Shown: one piece after another, positions 36,234-45,125 of the stretch
How the letters are laid out: every line of letters starts with the position of its first letter
How positions within the stretch are numbered: the first letter of the stretch is position 1
Assembly: GCF_001659985.1 (NCBI RefSeq)
Contig: NZ_LYCS01000001.1
Span: 62,001-126,000 of the forward strand
DNA: 64,000 nucleotides
Reading direction: 5' to 3'
Origin: Oceanobacillus sp. Castelsardo
GTDB taxonomy: Bacteria > Bacillota > Bacilli > Bacillales > Amphibacillaceae
Notes under the pieces: generated by a model
Told to the model about the DNA's origin: nothing
What the model saw: the letters and a program-made list of their open reading frames with translations, nothing else
Databases searched by the model: none
Program-made: the position numbers and the translations under genes

Positions 36234-36369
36234 AAAGAGGCTGGGACATAACAAAAGTTTTTGACCTTAAAGACGAACAATGTGCTATCAAAGCGAATTT
36301 CCGGAGCGATTATTCGCTCAATCATGTTCGGATTTCATGTGGTTAATATACTTTTGTCCCAGCCTCTTT
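36234..36369. repeat. GGCTGGGACA-type inverted repeat element
   Basis: AAAGAGGCTGGGACA (36234-36248) and TGTCCCAGCCTCTTT (36355-36369) form a 15-bp perfect outer stem. Inside are CGAACA/TGTTCG (36274-36279, 36325-36330) and a hairpin GAGCGA-TTAT-TCGCTC (36304-36319). I recognise this kind of element from intergenic regions of many Firmicutes; its function is not known to me. It lies between the converging lipoprotein gene and fer and could terminate both. Confidence 0.75.
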
Positions 36370-36392
36370 CAACCTGTTATCATATAATATAT

Positions 36393-36674
<282 letters not shown>

Positions 36675-36750
36675 CTATCTTTATTGTAAAATTAAATAAA
36701 ATATTAATCAATCTTACTTATGAACATGCTATGGGAAGGGGGTTCCTTGA

Positions 36751-37809
36751 TTGATATTCGAGCGGATATTACTAGATTGTTTTCAAAACATACAAGCTGA
36801 ACGAAGCTCTTCAAGTATATATCACTTATTAAAAGGAAAGAGGTCGATTCAAACCGTACAAGATGCTCATATATATTCATTAGATCCATATTATGGCATC
36901 TATAAAAATATTTCAAAAGGGTATTATGATAAGAAAATTCAAGAATTAGTGAAAGGTGACTTATTAGAAAAAGTAGACGAAAAAGAAATGACACATAATA
37001 TTTCCCATCAAGGATTAGTATGGAAAAACAATCAATCTTATTCTTTATTCTTTAAAGGGTTACTATATTATGATAAAACAGATGTTTTTATCGGGCGACT
37101 ACTGTTGCTTGTCCAAACCTTAACGAATAGTAAAATGAACTTTTATTCCTTTATCCCAGTTGTGAATAATCCGCAAATAGAATTATGGGTGAGAAATATG
37201 TTTAGACAGGTGAAGGGTTCGGAATCAGTGATCTTACAAAAAATATATAGCGAATTAAAGCTTTGTTTATTCCAATTAACGGAGAAGGAAGCAAATATTT
37301 TCGTTGATCGACTAACAGGTTATCAATCTTATGGTATGAGTTTATTTCAATTGGCAAAGGAATATGAAATGACGGTAGATGATATACACCTAATCTTAAT
37401 TAGTATCATTCATCGTATATTAAATACTTTGGAAGTTAACTCTACGAAATTTCCAGTTCTTTCAACTATGGTAGATAATCAATCATCTTTATCACAAATT
37501 ACGAATTCGGCTAGTGAAACTTATAAATATTTTTTAAATGGATTAACCGTTGAGCAAATTTCAAATGTAAGACGTTTAAAAATAAATACTATCTACGATC
37601 ATTTAGTAGAAATTGCTTTATATGATGATCAGTTTCCAATTGATCAGTACGTCAATGTTGAGGAACAAAATGAAATTCTTTGTGCGGTAAAAAGGGCGCA
37701 TTCCCATCGCTTAAAAGATATTAAGGAACTAGTTAAAAACGAAATTAGCTACTTTCAAATCCGGTTAGTTTTAGCAGTTATGAATAAACAAAAAATAGGA
37801 GGAAATTAA
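36751..37809 (+). CDS. ypbB: YpbB-like helix-turn-helix protein
   Basis: A 352-residue protein of unknown function always found beside recQ in Bacillus. The C-terminal part has a predicted helix-turn-helix of the type often fused to RecQ helicases (YKYFLNGLTVEQISNVRRLKINTIYDHLVEIALYD, about 265-300), suggesting it supplies a DNA-binding module to the short RecQ. The TTG start has GGGGG eight bases upstream. Its TAA stop is followed at once by the TTG of recQ, implying tight coupling. Confidence 0.82.
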   Translation: MIFERILLDCFQNIQAERSSSSIYHLLKGKRSIQTVQDAHIYSLDPYYGIYKNISKGYYDKKIQELVKGDLLEKVDEKEMTHNISHQGLVWKNNQSYSLFFKGLLYYDKTDVFIGRLLLLVQTLTNSKMNFYSFIPVVNNPQIELWVRNMFRQVKGSESVILQKIYSELKLCLFQLTEKEANIFVDRLTGYQSYGMSLFQLAKEYEMTVDDIHLILISIIHRILNTLEVNSTKFPVLSTMVDNQSSLSQITNSASETYKYFLNGLTVEQISNVRRLKINTIYDHLVEIALYDDQFPIDQYVNVEEQNEILCAVKRAHSHRLKDIKELVKNEISYFQIRLVLAVMNKQKIGGN

Positions 37810-39345
37810 TTGGAATTAGATTTGGAACATGAATTACTAAAGCATTTCCACTTTTCTACTTTTCGACCCGGCCAAAAAGAGATTATACAGGATGTACTTA
37901 ACGGGAAAGATGTGCTAGGAATCTTGCCAACTGGTTCGGGAAAATCGATATGTTATCAGTTGCCAGCCATCATAATGGATGGATTAACGATTGTTGTTTC
38001 ACCTTTAATTTCTTTAATGATGGATCAAGTGAAGGAAATGAAAGCAAATCATTTCAAAAAAGTAATTGCAATCAATAGTTTCATGAATTTTGAAGAAAGA
38101 AGAGAAATTTATAGAAAGATCCATACATATAAACTTCTTTTTATTTCTCCAGAACTCCTGAATCAAACCTTCATTATTAAATTATTTCAAGGTGTAAAAG
38201 TTTCTCTTTTTGTTATAGATGAAGCACATTGTATTTCTCAGTGGGGACATGAATTCAGACCGGACTATTTAAAGTTAAGCTCAATTATTGAAAAATTAGG
38301 AACTCCTCCTACATTAGCATTAAGCGCTACAGCAACACCAGAGGTACAAACGGATATAATAACATCTTTAAATAAACCGAAAATGGTAAAACATATCTAT
38401 CCAATGGATAAGCCCAATATTGCCTTTTGTGTAGAAAGAGTGGAGAATGATCAAGAAAAAAGTGAAATTCTGATTCCATTATTAAAAAAGTATAAAATAC
38501 CTACATTAATCTATTTTTCAAGCAGATTAGCGGCAGAAAACTTTACTAGATACCTTTCCGAGAACTTACAAGATAGGAGAGTCGGTTTTTACCATGCCGG
38601 GATGGAACCGATGGATCGAGTTATGATTCAACAGCAATTTATGAATAATCAACTGGATATCGTTTGTTGTACAAGTGCTTTCGGAATGGGGATTAATAAA
38701 AGTAACATTAGACTTATCATTCATTATCATATACCGTTGCAATTGGAATCTTTTATTCAGGAAGTCGGAAGAGCTGGAAGAGATGGAAAATCAAGTGTTA
38801 GCTTATTACTTTTTTCTAAAAGTGATATGTTACTACCGAATAATTTAATAAAAAATGAATTACCCGATGAGAATATTTTATCTAATGTATTTCGATATCT
38901 TCGTGATTTATCTTTACAAGATATGGATTTACCTAACGATGATGTACAAATACAAAATCTTTTAAACCTAAACGAAACCCAATGGAGATTTTTACGATAT
39001 CAGTTAGAGAAACACAATTTGATCAATGGTATTAAAATTATGGATTATAGTGAAATTTGGAAAGACATTTATCAATCTATATTCCATGTTGTAAAGAGCC
39101 GTGTTAAACTAAAGATAGGTAAACTAACTGAAATTAATAAATGGATTCACGAAGATAAGTGTTTAAGAGATACCTTATATCAAAGTTTTCAACCGGTACA
39201 TAATGGAGCAGAGTTTCAATGTTGTAGTAACTGTGGATTTACGTGGTCAGAATGGAGTCCAGAACAACAGGAAATCGAAAGTAGTTCAGAGCTAAATTGG
39301 GAAAATAAACTAAAAAAGCTTCTATTACTAGATAATAGTAGGTAA
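37810..39345 (+). CDS. recQ: ATP-dependent DNA helicase RecQ (short, RecS type)
   Basis: Superfamily 2 3'-5' helicase for repair and recombination. Walker A GILPTGSGKS with K45, DEAH box 137-140, motif III ALSATATPEV, and QEVGRAGRDGKSS (motif VI). At 511 residues it lacks the HRDC domain of long RecQ. The C-terminal region still has a cysteine set (CLRDTLYQSF, CCSNCGF) fitting the RecQ zinc-binding domain. TTG start with AGGAGG seven bases upstream. Cotranscribed with ypbB. Confidence 0.93.
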   Translation: MELDLEHELLKHFHFSTFRPGQKEIIQDVLNGKDVLGILPTGSGKSICYQLPAIIMDGLTIVVSPLISLMMDQVKEMKANHFKKVIAINSFMNFEERREIYRKIHTYKLLFISPELLNQTFIIKLFQGVKVSLFVIDEAHCISQWGHEFRPDYLKLSSIIEKLGTPPTLALSATATPEVQTDIITSLNKPKMVKHIYPMDKPNIAFCVERVENDQEKSEILIPLLKKYKIPTLIYFSSRLAAENFTRYLSENLQDRRVGFYHAGMEPMDRVMIQQQFMNNQLDIVCCTSAFGMGINKSNIRLIIHYHIPLQLESFIQEVGRAGRDGKSSVSLLLFSKSDMLLPNNLIKNELPDENILSNVFRYLRDLSLQDMDLPNDDVQIQNLLNLNETQWRFLRYQLEKHNLINGIKIMDYSEIWKDIYQSIFHVVKSRVKLKIGKLTEINKWIHEDKCLRDTLYQSFQPVHNGAEFQCCSNCGFTWSEWSPEQQEIESSSELNWENKLKKLLLLDNSR

Positions 39346-39389
39346 AGTTAGTTGACTCTTAATATTAATCGCTTTAATGGTGGGGTGTA

Positions 39390-39659
39390 ATGTACATGAA
39401 TGTAAAAACAAAAGAAGACCAAGCATCAGAACTTAGAAGTCTGCTTGATGGTATGGAAAATGAAAAGAAATGGAAAAAAGAAGACCCTCAAAAAGCGATC
39501 ATAGACGTGTTAAACTTGCCACCTAGAAAGGAATTTCATACGAATAAAAGTAGAGCCCGTTTTAAAATTGATAATCATTTAATTCGACTTATTATCGTCG
39601 TAATAATCGCGGCCCTTCTTATTGGCGCGTATTATTTTATAGGAGAAAACATATTTTAG
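39390..39659 (+). CDS. Small single-span membrane protein, unrecognised
   Basis: An 89-residue protein with a charged, coiled-coil-prone N-terminal part (EDQASELRSLLDGMENEKKWKKED), a basic stretch and one C-terminal hydrophobic helix (about 66-86). The tail-anchored layout puts the soluble part inside the cell. It sits between recQ and the YpbG-like phosphoesterase, where B. subtilis has ypbD/ypbE; a YpbE remnant without its LysM domain is possible, but I see no proof. The start could be 39390 or 39396; GGTGGGG lies upstream. Confidence 0.55.
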   Translation: MYMNVKTKEDQASELRSLLDGMENEKKWKKEDPQKAIIDVLNLPPRKEFHTNKSRARFKIDNHLIRLIIVVIIAALLIGAYYFIGENIF

Positions 39660-39675
39660 TCAGGGGAAATATTCA

Positions 39676-40446
39676 TTGAAGAAATGTTATTTATTTATCA
39701 TTTTCATTTTTCCTATCTTTTTATTTTATATGATTTTTAGGGCACATCATGATAAAATAAATTACCTTACTATATTTGATGAAAAGCTCCCAAAGGAATT
39801 TGAAAATTATCGAATTTTTTATATATCGGATATACATCGACGGCGTGTGAGATATTCCACGCTGAACTCTATTTCCGAAAAAATAGATTCAGTTATAATC
39901 GGTGGGGATCTAACTGAAAGATTCGTACCGATGGAAAGAACTAGGAGAAATCTTCAATTATTGTTGAAATGGAAAAAACCACCTATTTTTATATGGGGTA
40001 ATAATGATTATGAAGTCACCTCTTATAATTTAGAAACATTATTAGAAAATGGAAATGTAGATATATTAGCTAACAAATGTAAGAATATAAAAAAAGGAAA
40101 TGCCATATTAAGTGTTATAGGTCTTGATTGTTCTACATATGCGGAATCAAGGATGGACTTGGCATTAAATGAAATGGAAGGAAATTATTCCATATTACTT
40201 TCACATATACCGATTCATTATTCAGAACTACCGGATGATGATAAAGCAAGAATAAATATTGTCTTATCCGCCCATACCCATGGGGGGCAAATTCGATTTT
40301 GGGGACTAGGGCCTTATGAGAAAGGCACTTTTGAAAAATTTGGAAATACCTCCATTTTAATTAGTGAAGGTTATGGATACTCCTTGCTTCCATTCCGATT
40401 TGGTACAAAAGCTGAGTGTCATGTCATTACCCTTAAACGTAAATAG
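39676..40446 (+). CDS. ypbG: Membrane-anchored metallophosphoesterase (YpbG-like)
   Basis: Calcineurin-like phosphoesterase with an N-terminal membrane anchor (about 3-22). Metal-binding motifs in order: YISDIHRR (D and H), GGDLTER, GNNDYE (usually GNHD; the His is Asn here), LSHIPIHY and SAHTHGGQIRFWG. The domain probably stays on the outer side or the membrane surface. TTG start with AGGGGA upstream. The Asn in place of the catalytic-site His of GNHD also occurs in some relatives, so activity is likely but not certain. Confidence 0.85.
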   Translation: MKKCYLFIIFIFPIFLFYMIFRAHHDKINYLTIFDEKLPKEFENYRIFYISDIHRRRVRYSTLNSISEKIDSVIIGGDLTERFVPMERTRRNLQLLLKWKKPPIFIWGNNDYEVTSYNLETLLENGNVDILANKCKNIKKGNAILSVIGLDCSTYAESRMDLALNEMEGNYSILLSHIPIHYSELPDDDKARINIVLSAHTHGGQIRFWGLGPYEKGTFEKFGNTSILISEGYGYSLLPFRFGTKAECHVITLKRK

Positions 40447-40720
40447 AGGGTTAGTCCGTGACAAAGGAGTTGCACTATTTTAATGGAAGAATAATTAACG
40501 GTTTAGTTATAACAATTTTTCTTCCATTTTTAAGAAGTTTTTAAGGAAATCTTGCTCAGATAAAGTTCAATAATAAATCAATATGCATATAATAATGTAA
40601 TTAATGGTTTTATTAGGAAATTTGGTTTTCGCAATTTGGCTTGATAAATGCCTTAAGTTTGCATTTATACAGATAGGAAACCTTTTACTTCCCTATCTAC
40701 CAAAAAAGGAGGATACTGGT
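40447..40720 (+). other. Leader region of mecB with two small hairpins
   Basis: No gene is supported here. AAATGC...GCATTT (about 40647-40664) and AGATAGG...CCTATCT (about 40671-40698) form two short hairpins just before the mecB ribosome site. An open frame from 40604 joins mecB in frame but has no ribosome site. Confidence 0.4.
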
Positions 40721-41299
40721 ATGCGGGTGGAACGTTTGTCTGATGATCAATTTTCTATTTTCCTACATTTCGATGATCTAGTGGAACGGGGTTTTACGAC
40801 AAAAGATTTATGGAATGATGCATCAAGTGTCCGAAGTTTATTCAGCGATGTAATGTACGAGGCTAGTTCAGAAATTGGATTTGAATTAGAGGGAATGCTA
40901 CTTGTACAGGTTCAATTAATGCAAGCCCAGGGAATGCATGTTATTGTAACACAGGAAATAGAAGAGATGGATTGGGATGATGATTATATTGAAATGAAGG
41001 TTACTTTAGATGAAAGTAAAGAAATTTTATTTTCCTTTTCCGAATTCGAAGATGTAATCCAATCAACTTCATATTTATCTTCTAAATCTATTACTGGTGG
41101 CCAAGTTTATTATATGAATGATCGTTATTATATGCTCTTTAAAGAAGATGATGTATCAATTGAGACAAGGGAAGATGTCATTGCAATATTATCTGAGTAT
41201 GCAACTCCTAGTATTGTAACTTCCTATAGATTATATGAATACGGTAAAATAATATATGAAAATAATGCTGTTCAACAAATTATAGATGTATTTTGGTAG
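40721..41299 (+). CDS. mecB: Adaptor protein MecB (YpbH, MecA paralogue)
   Basis: Adaptor that feeds substrates to ClpC/ClpP. The N-terminal domain starts MRVERLSDDQFSIFLHFDDLVERGFTTKDLW (substrate side). The C-terminal ClpC-binding domain ends ILSEYATPSIVTSYRLYEYGKIIYENNAVQQI. The 192-residue length and position match B. subtilis YpbH. AAAGGAGG before the ATG at 40721 decides the start, though the frame is open further upstream through AT-rich leader. Confidence 0.92.
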   Translation: MRVERLSDDQFSIFLHFDDLVERGFTTKDLWNDASSVRSLFSDVMYEASSEIGFELEGMLLVQVQLMQAQGMHVIVTQEIEEMDWDDDYIEMKVTLDESKEILFSFSEFEDVIQSTSYLSSKSITGGQVYYMNDRYYMLFKEDDVSIETREDVIAILSEYATPSIVTSYRLYEYGKIIYENNAVQQIIDVFW

Positions 41300-41302
41300 G
41301 GC

Positions 41303-41382
41303 ATAAAAGTATAAAATTCCTTATCCTGCATAATGAAACTATGGTATTCGCCTAATCTTTAGCGAATACCAAGTTTTCTAAT
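41303..41382. repeat. Dispersed stem-loop repeat, copy C (middle hairpin deleted)
   Basis: AAAGTATAAAATTCC resembles the first hairpin of copy A. GCATAATGAAACTATGG then leads into GGTATTCGC (41343-41351) / GCGAATACC (41362-41370), ending AAGTTTTCTAA. The third base pair is T-A where copy D has C-G, a compensated change. Confidence 0.7.
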
Positions 41383-41423
41383 TAATAATTGTTTGAAAGC
41401 GTGTTTACAGAGGAGTGCGTAAC

Positions 41424-42347
41424 ATGAAGATTGCTGTTCTTTACGGCGGAATTTCTGGGGAAAGGGAAGTCTCTCTCTCATCAGGAAATGGAATTATTAA
41501 TGCATTAAAATCAAAAGGTCATGAAGTCATTGGAATTGATTTTCATCCGGATCGTCTGGAACAAATCATTCAGTTAAACGTTGACTTAGTCTTTATAGGT
41601 CTACATGGAAGATTTGGAGAAGACGGTAGAATTCAAAGTTTATTAGAAATGTTAAAAATCCCATATGTTGGTTCAGGAGTATTAGCCTCAGCTTTAGCTA
41701 TGGATAAAGCAAAAGCTAAACAAATTTTCGATATGAACCAAATTCCAGTTGCTAAAAGTGAAACATACACGTTATTAGATAAGTATAGTAAGGAAGATAT
41801 AGTAACTAGTATTAGGGAGACCTTTCAAATACCGTTTGTAATAAAACCAAATCAAGAAGGTTCAACTCTGGGGTTATCCATCATTAATGATGAAAGAGAA
41901 ATTTACGATGCTGTTAACAAGGCGTTTAATAGTGATGATACCATTTTAGTAGAAGATTTCATTAAAGGAAAAGAATTAACAGTACCAGTAATGGGTTCCC
42001 CAGGTAATGAAAAGGCACTTCCTATTATTGAAATTATACCAAAAAATTCTTATTATGATTATGAATCGAAGTATGCACCGGGTGGTAGTGAACATATTGT
42101 ACCTGCAAAAATTGATGAGGAGTTAACAAAACAAATTCAAAAATTCGCTGTTCAAGCTCATCAAGTATTAGGTTGCGAAACATATTCAAGAGTAGATTTT
42201 ATCTTATCTGATGAGAATGTACCAGTTATTTTAGAGGTTAATACGTTACCTGGAATGACTCCAACGAGTCTTTTTCCTGATTCGGCTAAAGCGGTTGGTA
42301 TATCCTACGAAGATATGGTTGAGCAATTTGTTAAGTTATCCTTATGA
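41424..42347 (+). CDS. ddl: D-alanine--D-alanine ligase (short form)
   Basis: ATP-grasp ligase making D-Ala-D-Ala for peptidoglycan, 307 residues, close to E. coli DdlB in length and shorter than B. subtilis Ddl. Motifs: GGISGEREVSLSSG (about 8-21), KPNQEGSTLGLS (ATP/Mg loop), SKYAPGGSEHI (substrate loop), EVNTLPGMTPTSLFP. AGAGGAG favours the ATG at 41424 over GTG 41415. It is isolated between mecB and gudB, not with murF, so it may be a second ligase or have moved. Confidence 0.92.
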   Translation: MKIAVLYGGISGEREVSLSSGNGIINALKSKGHEVIGIDFHPDRLEQIIQLNVDLVFIGLHGRFGEDGRIQSLLEMLKIPYVGSGVLASALAMDKAKAKQIFDMNQIPVAKSETYTLLDKYSKEDIVTSIRETFQIPFVIKPNQEGSTLGLSIINDEREIYDAVNKAFNSDDTILVEDFIKGKELTVPVMGSPGNEKALPIIEIIPKNSYYDYESKYAPGGSEHIVPAKIDEELTKQIQKFAVQAHQVLGCETYSRVDFILSDENVPVILEVNTLPGMTPTSLFPDSAKAVGISYEDMVEQFVKLSL

Positions 42348-42407
42348 TGTTAAATTATTTCAGTTGGAGATGGATTAAGCCCCCACTGAATACAATTTTT
42401 ACTTTAA

Positions 42408-42435
42408 TTGCATATTTATAGTGAACGTGTATACT
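42408..42435 (+). promoter_or_regulatory. Candidate SigA promoter of gudB
   Basis: TTGCAT (42408-42413), 16-base spacer, TATACT (42430-42435), about 58 bases before the gudB start. Confidence 0.55.
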
Positions 42436-42492
42436 AGTCATTAAATAGAATGTTTGCAAATTACTTTGGTGCATAATGTAGGAGGTAAATGC

Positions 42493-43770
42493 ATGGTAGC
42501 CGAACAACCAGCAGACTCTAATTCAAATCAAGAAAACATGGATGTTTTATCGTCTACACGTACGGTGATTAAAACTGCATTAGAAAAACTAGGTTACCCG
42601 GAGGAAGTTTATTCGCTTCTCAAAGAGCCATTAAGGATGATGACTGTTCGAATTCCGGTAAGGATGGATGATGGAACAGTTAAAGTTTTTACTGGCTATC
42701 GAGCTCAACATAATGATGCTGTTGGACCTACAAAAGGTGGAATAAGGTTTCATCCAAAAGTAACGGAGAAAGAAATTAAGGCACTTGCTATATGGATGAG
42801 TTTAAAAGCTGGAATTGTTGATCTTCCATATGGTGGGGCAAAAGGTGGAATTGTTTGTGATCCAAGGGAAATGTCCTTTCGTGAATTAGAAGGTCTTAGT
42901 CGTGGATATGTACGAGCGATTAGTCAAATTGTAGGACCGACGAAGGATATTCCTGCTCCAGATGTGTTTACAAACTCACAAATTATGGCATGGATGATGG
43001 ATGAATATAGTCGAATTGATGAGTTTAATAGTCCTGGATTTATAACTGGAAAGCCTGTTGTTTTGGGAGGATCTCATGGAAGAGAGACTGCAACTGCAAA
43101 AGGCGTAACAATAGTTCTTAAGGAAGCGGCTAATAAAAAAGGGTTAAAAGTGAAAGATGCTAGAGTAATTGTACAGGGGTTTGGTAACGCAGGTAGTTAT
43201 CTTTCTAAATTTCTGCATGATTCTGGGGCGAAGGTTGTTGGTATATCAGATGCTTATGGGGCTCTTTATGATCCAAAAGGGCTAGATATTGATTATTTGC
43301 TTGATAGACGAGATAGTTTTGGTACTGTTACAAAGCTATTTAATAATACGATAACAAACAAAGAATTATTGGAGCAAGAGTGTGATATTCTAGTGCCAGC
43401 AGCAGTTGAAAATCAAATTACGAAAGAAAATGCGAAAAATATTAAAGCAAATATTGTTGTAGAGGCTGCAAATGGACCAACAACAATGGAAGCAACAAAG
43501 ATTTTAACGGACAGTGGAATCTTACTTGTGCCTGATGTACTAGCCTCAGCCGGAGGAGTTACGGTATCTTATTTTGAGTGGGTTCAAAATAACCAAGGTT
43601 ATTATTGGTCAGAACAAGAAATTGACCAAAAACTTAATGAAATCATGATAAAATCATTTAATACTATTTATAATACAGCGCAAACTAGGCGGGTAGATAT
43701 GCGATTGGCAGCGTATATGGTCGGTGTTAGAAAAATGGCAGAGGCATCTAGATTCAGAGGCTGGGTGTAA
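42493..43770 (+). CDS. gudB: NAD-dependent glutamate dehydrogenase
   Basis: Catabolic deamination of glutamate to 2-oxoglutarate, 425 residues. Active-site region GGAKGGIVCDP and substrate site PTKGGIRFHP are complete, as is the nucleotide-binding QGFGNAGS. In domesticated B. subtilis 168 gudB is inactivated by a 9-bp duplication in the segment equivalent to EIKALAIWM; here that triplet occurs once, so the enzyme should be active. AGGAGG is seven bases before the ATG. RocG and GudB are hard to tell apart; the ypbH-gudB-ypdA neighbourhood decides. Confidence 0.93.
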   Translation: MVAEQPADSNSNQENMDVLSSTRTVIKTALEKLGYPEEVYSLLKEPLRMMTVRIPVRMDDGTVKVFTGYRAQHNDAVGPTKGGIRFHPKVTEKEIKALAIWMSLKAGIVDLPYGGAKGGIVCDPREMSFRELEGLSRGYVRAISQIVGPTKDIPAPDVFTNSQIMAWMMDEYSRIDEFNSPGFITGKPVVLGGSHGRETATAKGVTIVLKEAANKKGLKVKDARVIVQGFGNAGSYLSKFLHDSGAKVVGISDAYGALYDPKGLDIDYLLDRRDSFGTVTKLFNNTITNKELLEQECDILVPAAVENQITKENAKNIKANIVVEAANGPTTMEATKILTDSGILLVPDVLASAGGVTVSYFEWVQNNQGYYWSEQEIDQKLNEIMIKSFNTIYNTAQTRRVDMRLAAYMVGVRKMAEASRFRGWV

Positions 43771-43946
43771 TCAAAAGTGCAGGTTAAGAACGTGACATCC
43801 TGGACTTCAATAACCCCTTTAACCAAAAAATCTGCCGTGTAAAACAGTATCTAAATAAAATATACTTTTGCCTTTAATTGTTATAAGGTGAAGGAAATTT
43901 TGCTGTAGCTGTAGTGATGGAGCTGGACAAAGCAAGAATAAGGACG

Positions 43947-43987
43947 AAAAAACTCTTATCATTTATAATAGGGTAAGAGTTTTTTTA
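43947..43987 (+). terminator. Terminator hairpin between gudB and ypdA
   Basis: AAAAAACTCTTA (43947-43958) pairs perfectly with TAAGAGTTTTTT (43974-43985). It lies 180 bases after gudB and just before the ypdA ribosome site, so it is either a late gudB terminator or part of a ypdA leader. Confidence 0.75.
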
Positions 43988-44010
43988 ATTTTATAAAGGA
44001 AGTGAAGAAA

Positions 44011-44991
44011 TTGCATCACGAGGAGGTTATTATAGTAGGTGGAGGACCTTGTGGAATGGCATGTGCGATTGAATTACAAAATGCGGGTATAAATCCACTT
44101 ATTATAGAAAAAGAAAATATTGTAAATACGATTTATCAATTCCCAACACATCAAACCTTTTTTAGTTCAAGTGAAAAATTGGAAATTGGTGATGTCCCAT
44201 TTATTACCGAAAATAAAAAACCAGTTAGAAATCAGGCACTAGCATATTATAGAGAAGTTGCATTAAGGAAAAACCTGAGAATCCATTCATTTGAAAATGT
44301 ACATAATGTTATTAGAACTGGGGATCATTCGTTTGTTGTTGAAACGAAGAGGATGGATGGAGAAGATAGAATTTATAAATCCAATCATGTAGTAGTTGCC
44401 ACGGGGTATTATGACCAACCGAATTACATACACGTCCCTGGGGAAAATCTTCCTAAAGTTATGCACTATTTCAAGGAACCACATCCATACTTTGATAAAG
44501 ATGTGGTTGTAATAGGAGGGAAGAACTCTGCTGTTGATGCTACGTTAGAGTTACATAAAGCTGGTGCTAGGGTAACGGTCCTTTACCGGGGAAATGAATA
44601 TTCAACAAGTGTAAAACCATGGATATTACCAGAATTTGACTCATTAGTACGGAATGGGCGTGTAAATATGGTATTTAACTCGCAAATGACGGAAATAACA
44701 AATGACACGGTTACATATTCTGTGGATGATCAAGAATATACAATTAAAAATGATTTTGTTTTTGCTATGACAGGTTACCAACCTAATGTCACTTTTTTGG
44801 AGGATATAGGAGTACATGTAGATAAGAATACTGGAAAGCCAGATTATAATGAAACAACCTATGAAACGAATGTACCGGGATTGTATATAGCAGGTGTTGT
44901 AGCAAGTGGTTTCAACAATAATGAAATATTTATTGAAAATGGTCGCTTTCACGGTCAAGGTATTGCTAAATCCATAATTAGTAAAAAATAG
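44011..44991 (+). CDS. ypdA: Bacillithiol disulfide reductase YpdA (Bdr)
   Basis: FAD- and NADPH-dependent enzyme that reduces bacillithiol disulfide, the low-molecular-weight thiol system of Bacillaceae. FAD motif IIVGGGPCGMACAIEL with the characteristic Cys (about 13), FPTHQTFFSSSEKLEIGDVPF, the NADPH motif VVVIGGKNSAVDATLEL and the C-terminal YIAGVVASG / IENGRFHGQGIA are all there. AAAGGAAG favours TTG 44011, eight bases away, over GTG 44002. It has 326 residues. It follows gudB, as in B. subtilis. Confidence 0.94.
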   Translation: MHHEEVIIVGGGPCGMACAIELQNAGINPLIIEKENIVNTIYQFPTHQTFFSSSEKLEIGDVPFITENKKPVRNQALAYYREVALRKNLRIHSFENVHNVIRTGDHSFVVETKRMDGEDRIYKSNHVVVATGYYDQPNYIHVPGENLPKVMHYFKEPHPYFDKDVVVIGGKNSAVDATLELHKAGARVTVLYRGNEYSTSVKPWILPEFDSLVRNGRVNMVFNSQMTEITNDTVTYSVDDQEYTIKNDFVFAMTGYQPNVTFLEDIGVHVDKNTGKPDYNETTYETNVPGLYIAGVVASGFNNNEIFIENGRFHGQGIAKSIISKK

Positions 44992-45016
44992 CGGGAAATT
45001 TTTCCCGCTATTTTTT
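44983..45016. terminator. Perfect 16-bp terminator at the end of ypdA
   Basis: AAAAAATAGCGGGAAA (44983-44998, holding the TAG stop) pairs perfectly with TTTCCCGCTATTTTTT (45001-45016). Confidence 0.88.
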
Positions 45017-45125
45017 ATTTGAAGATACAATAATGATTACTTCGTATGATTTTTATAATTAGTATTTTCATAACAGATACCTCATGTTAGGATAATAGTA
45101 GTGAATCGAAAAGAGGTTTAGATAA

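Noticed and set aside
40604-40720. N-terminal extension of mecB
   Set aside because: It has no ribosome site and low-complexity sequence; AAAGGAGG directly precedes the ATG at 40721, which matches the MecA/MecB start.
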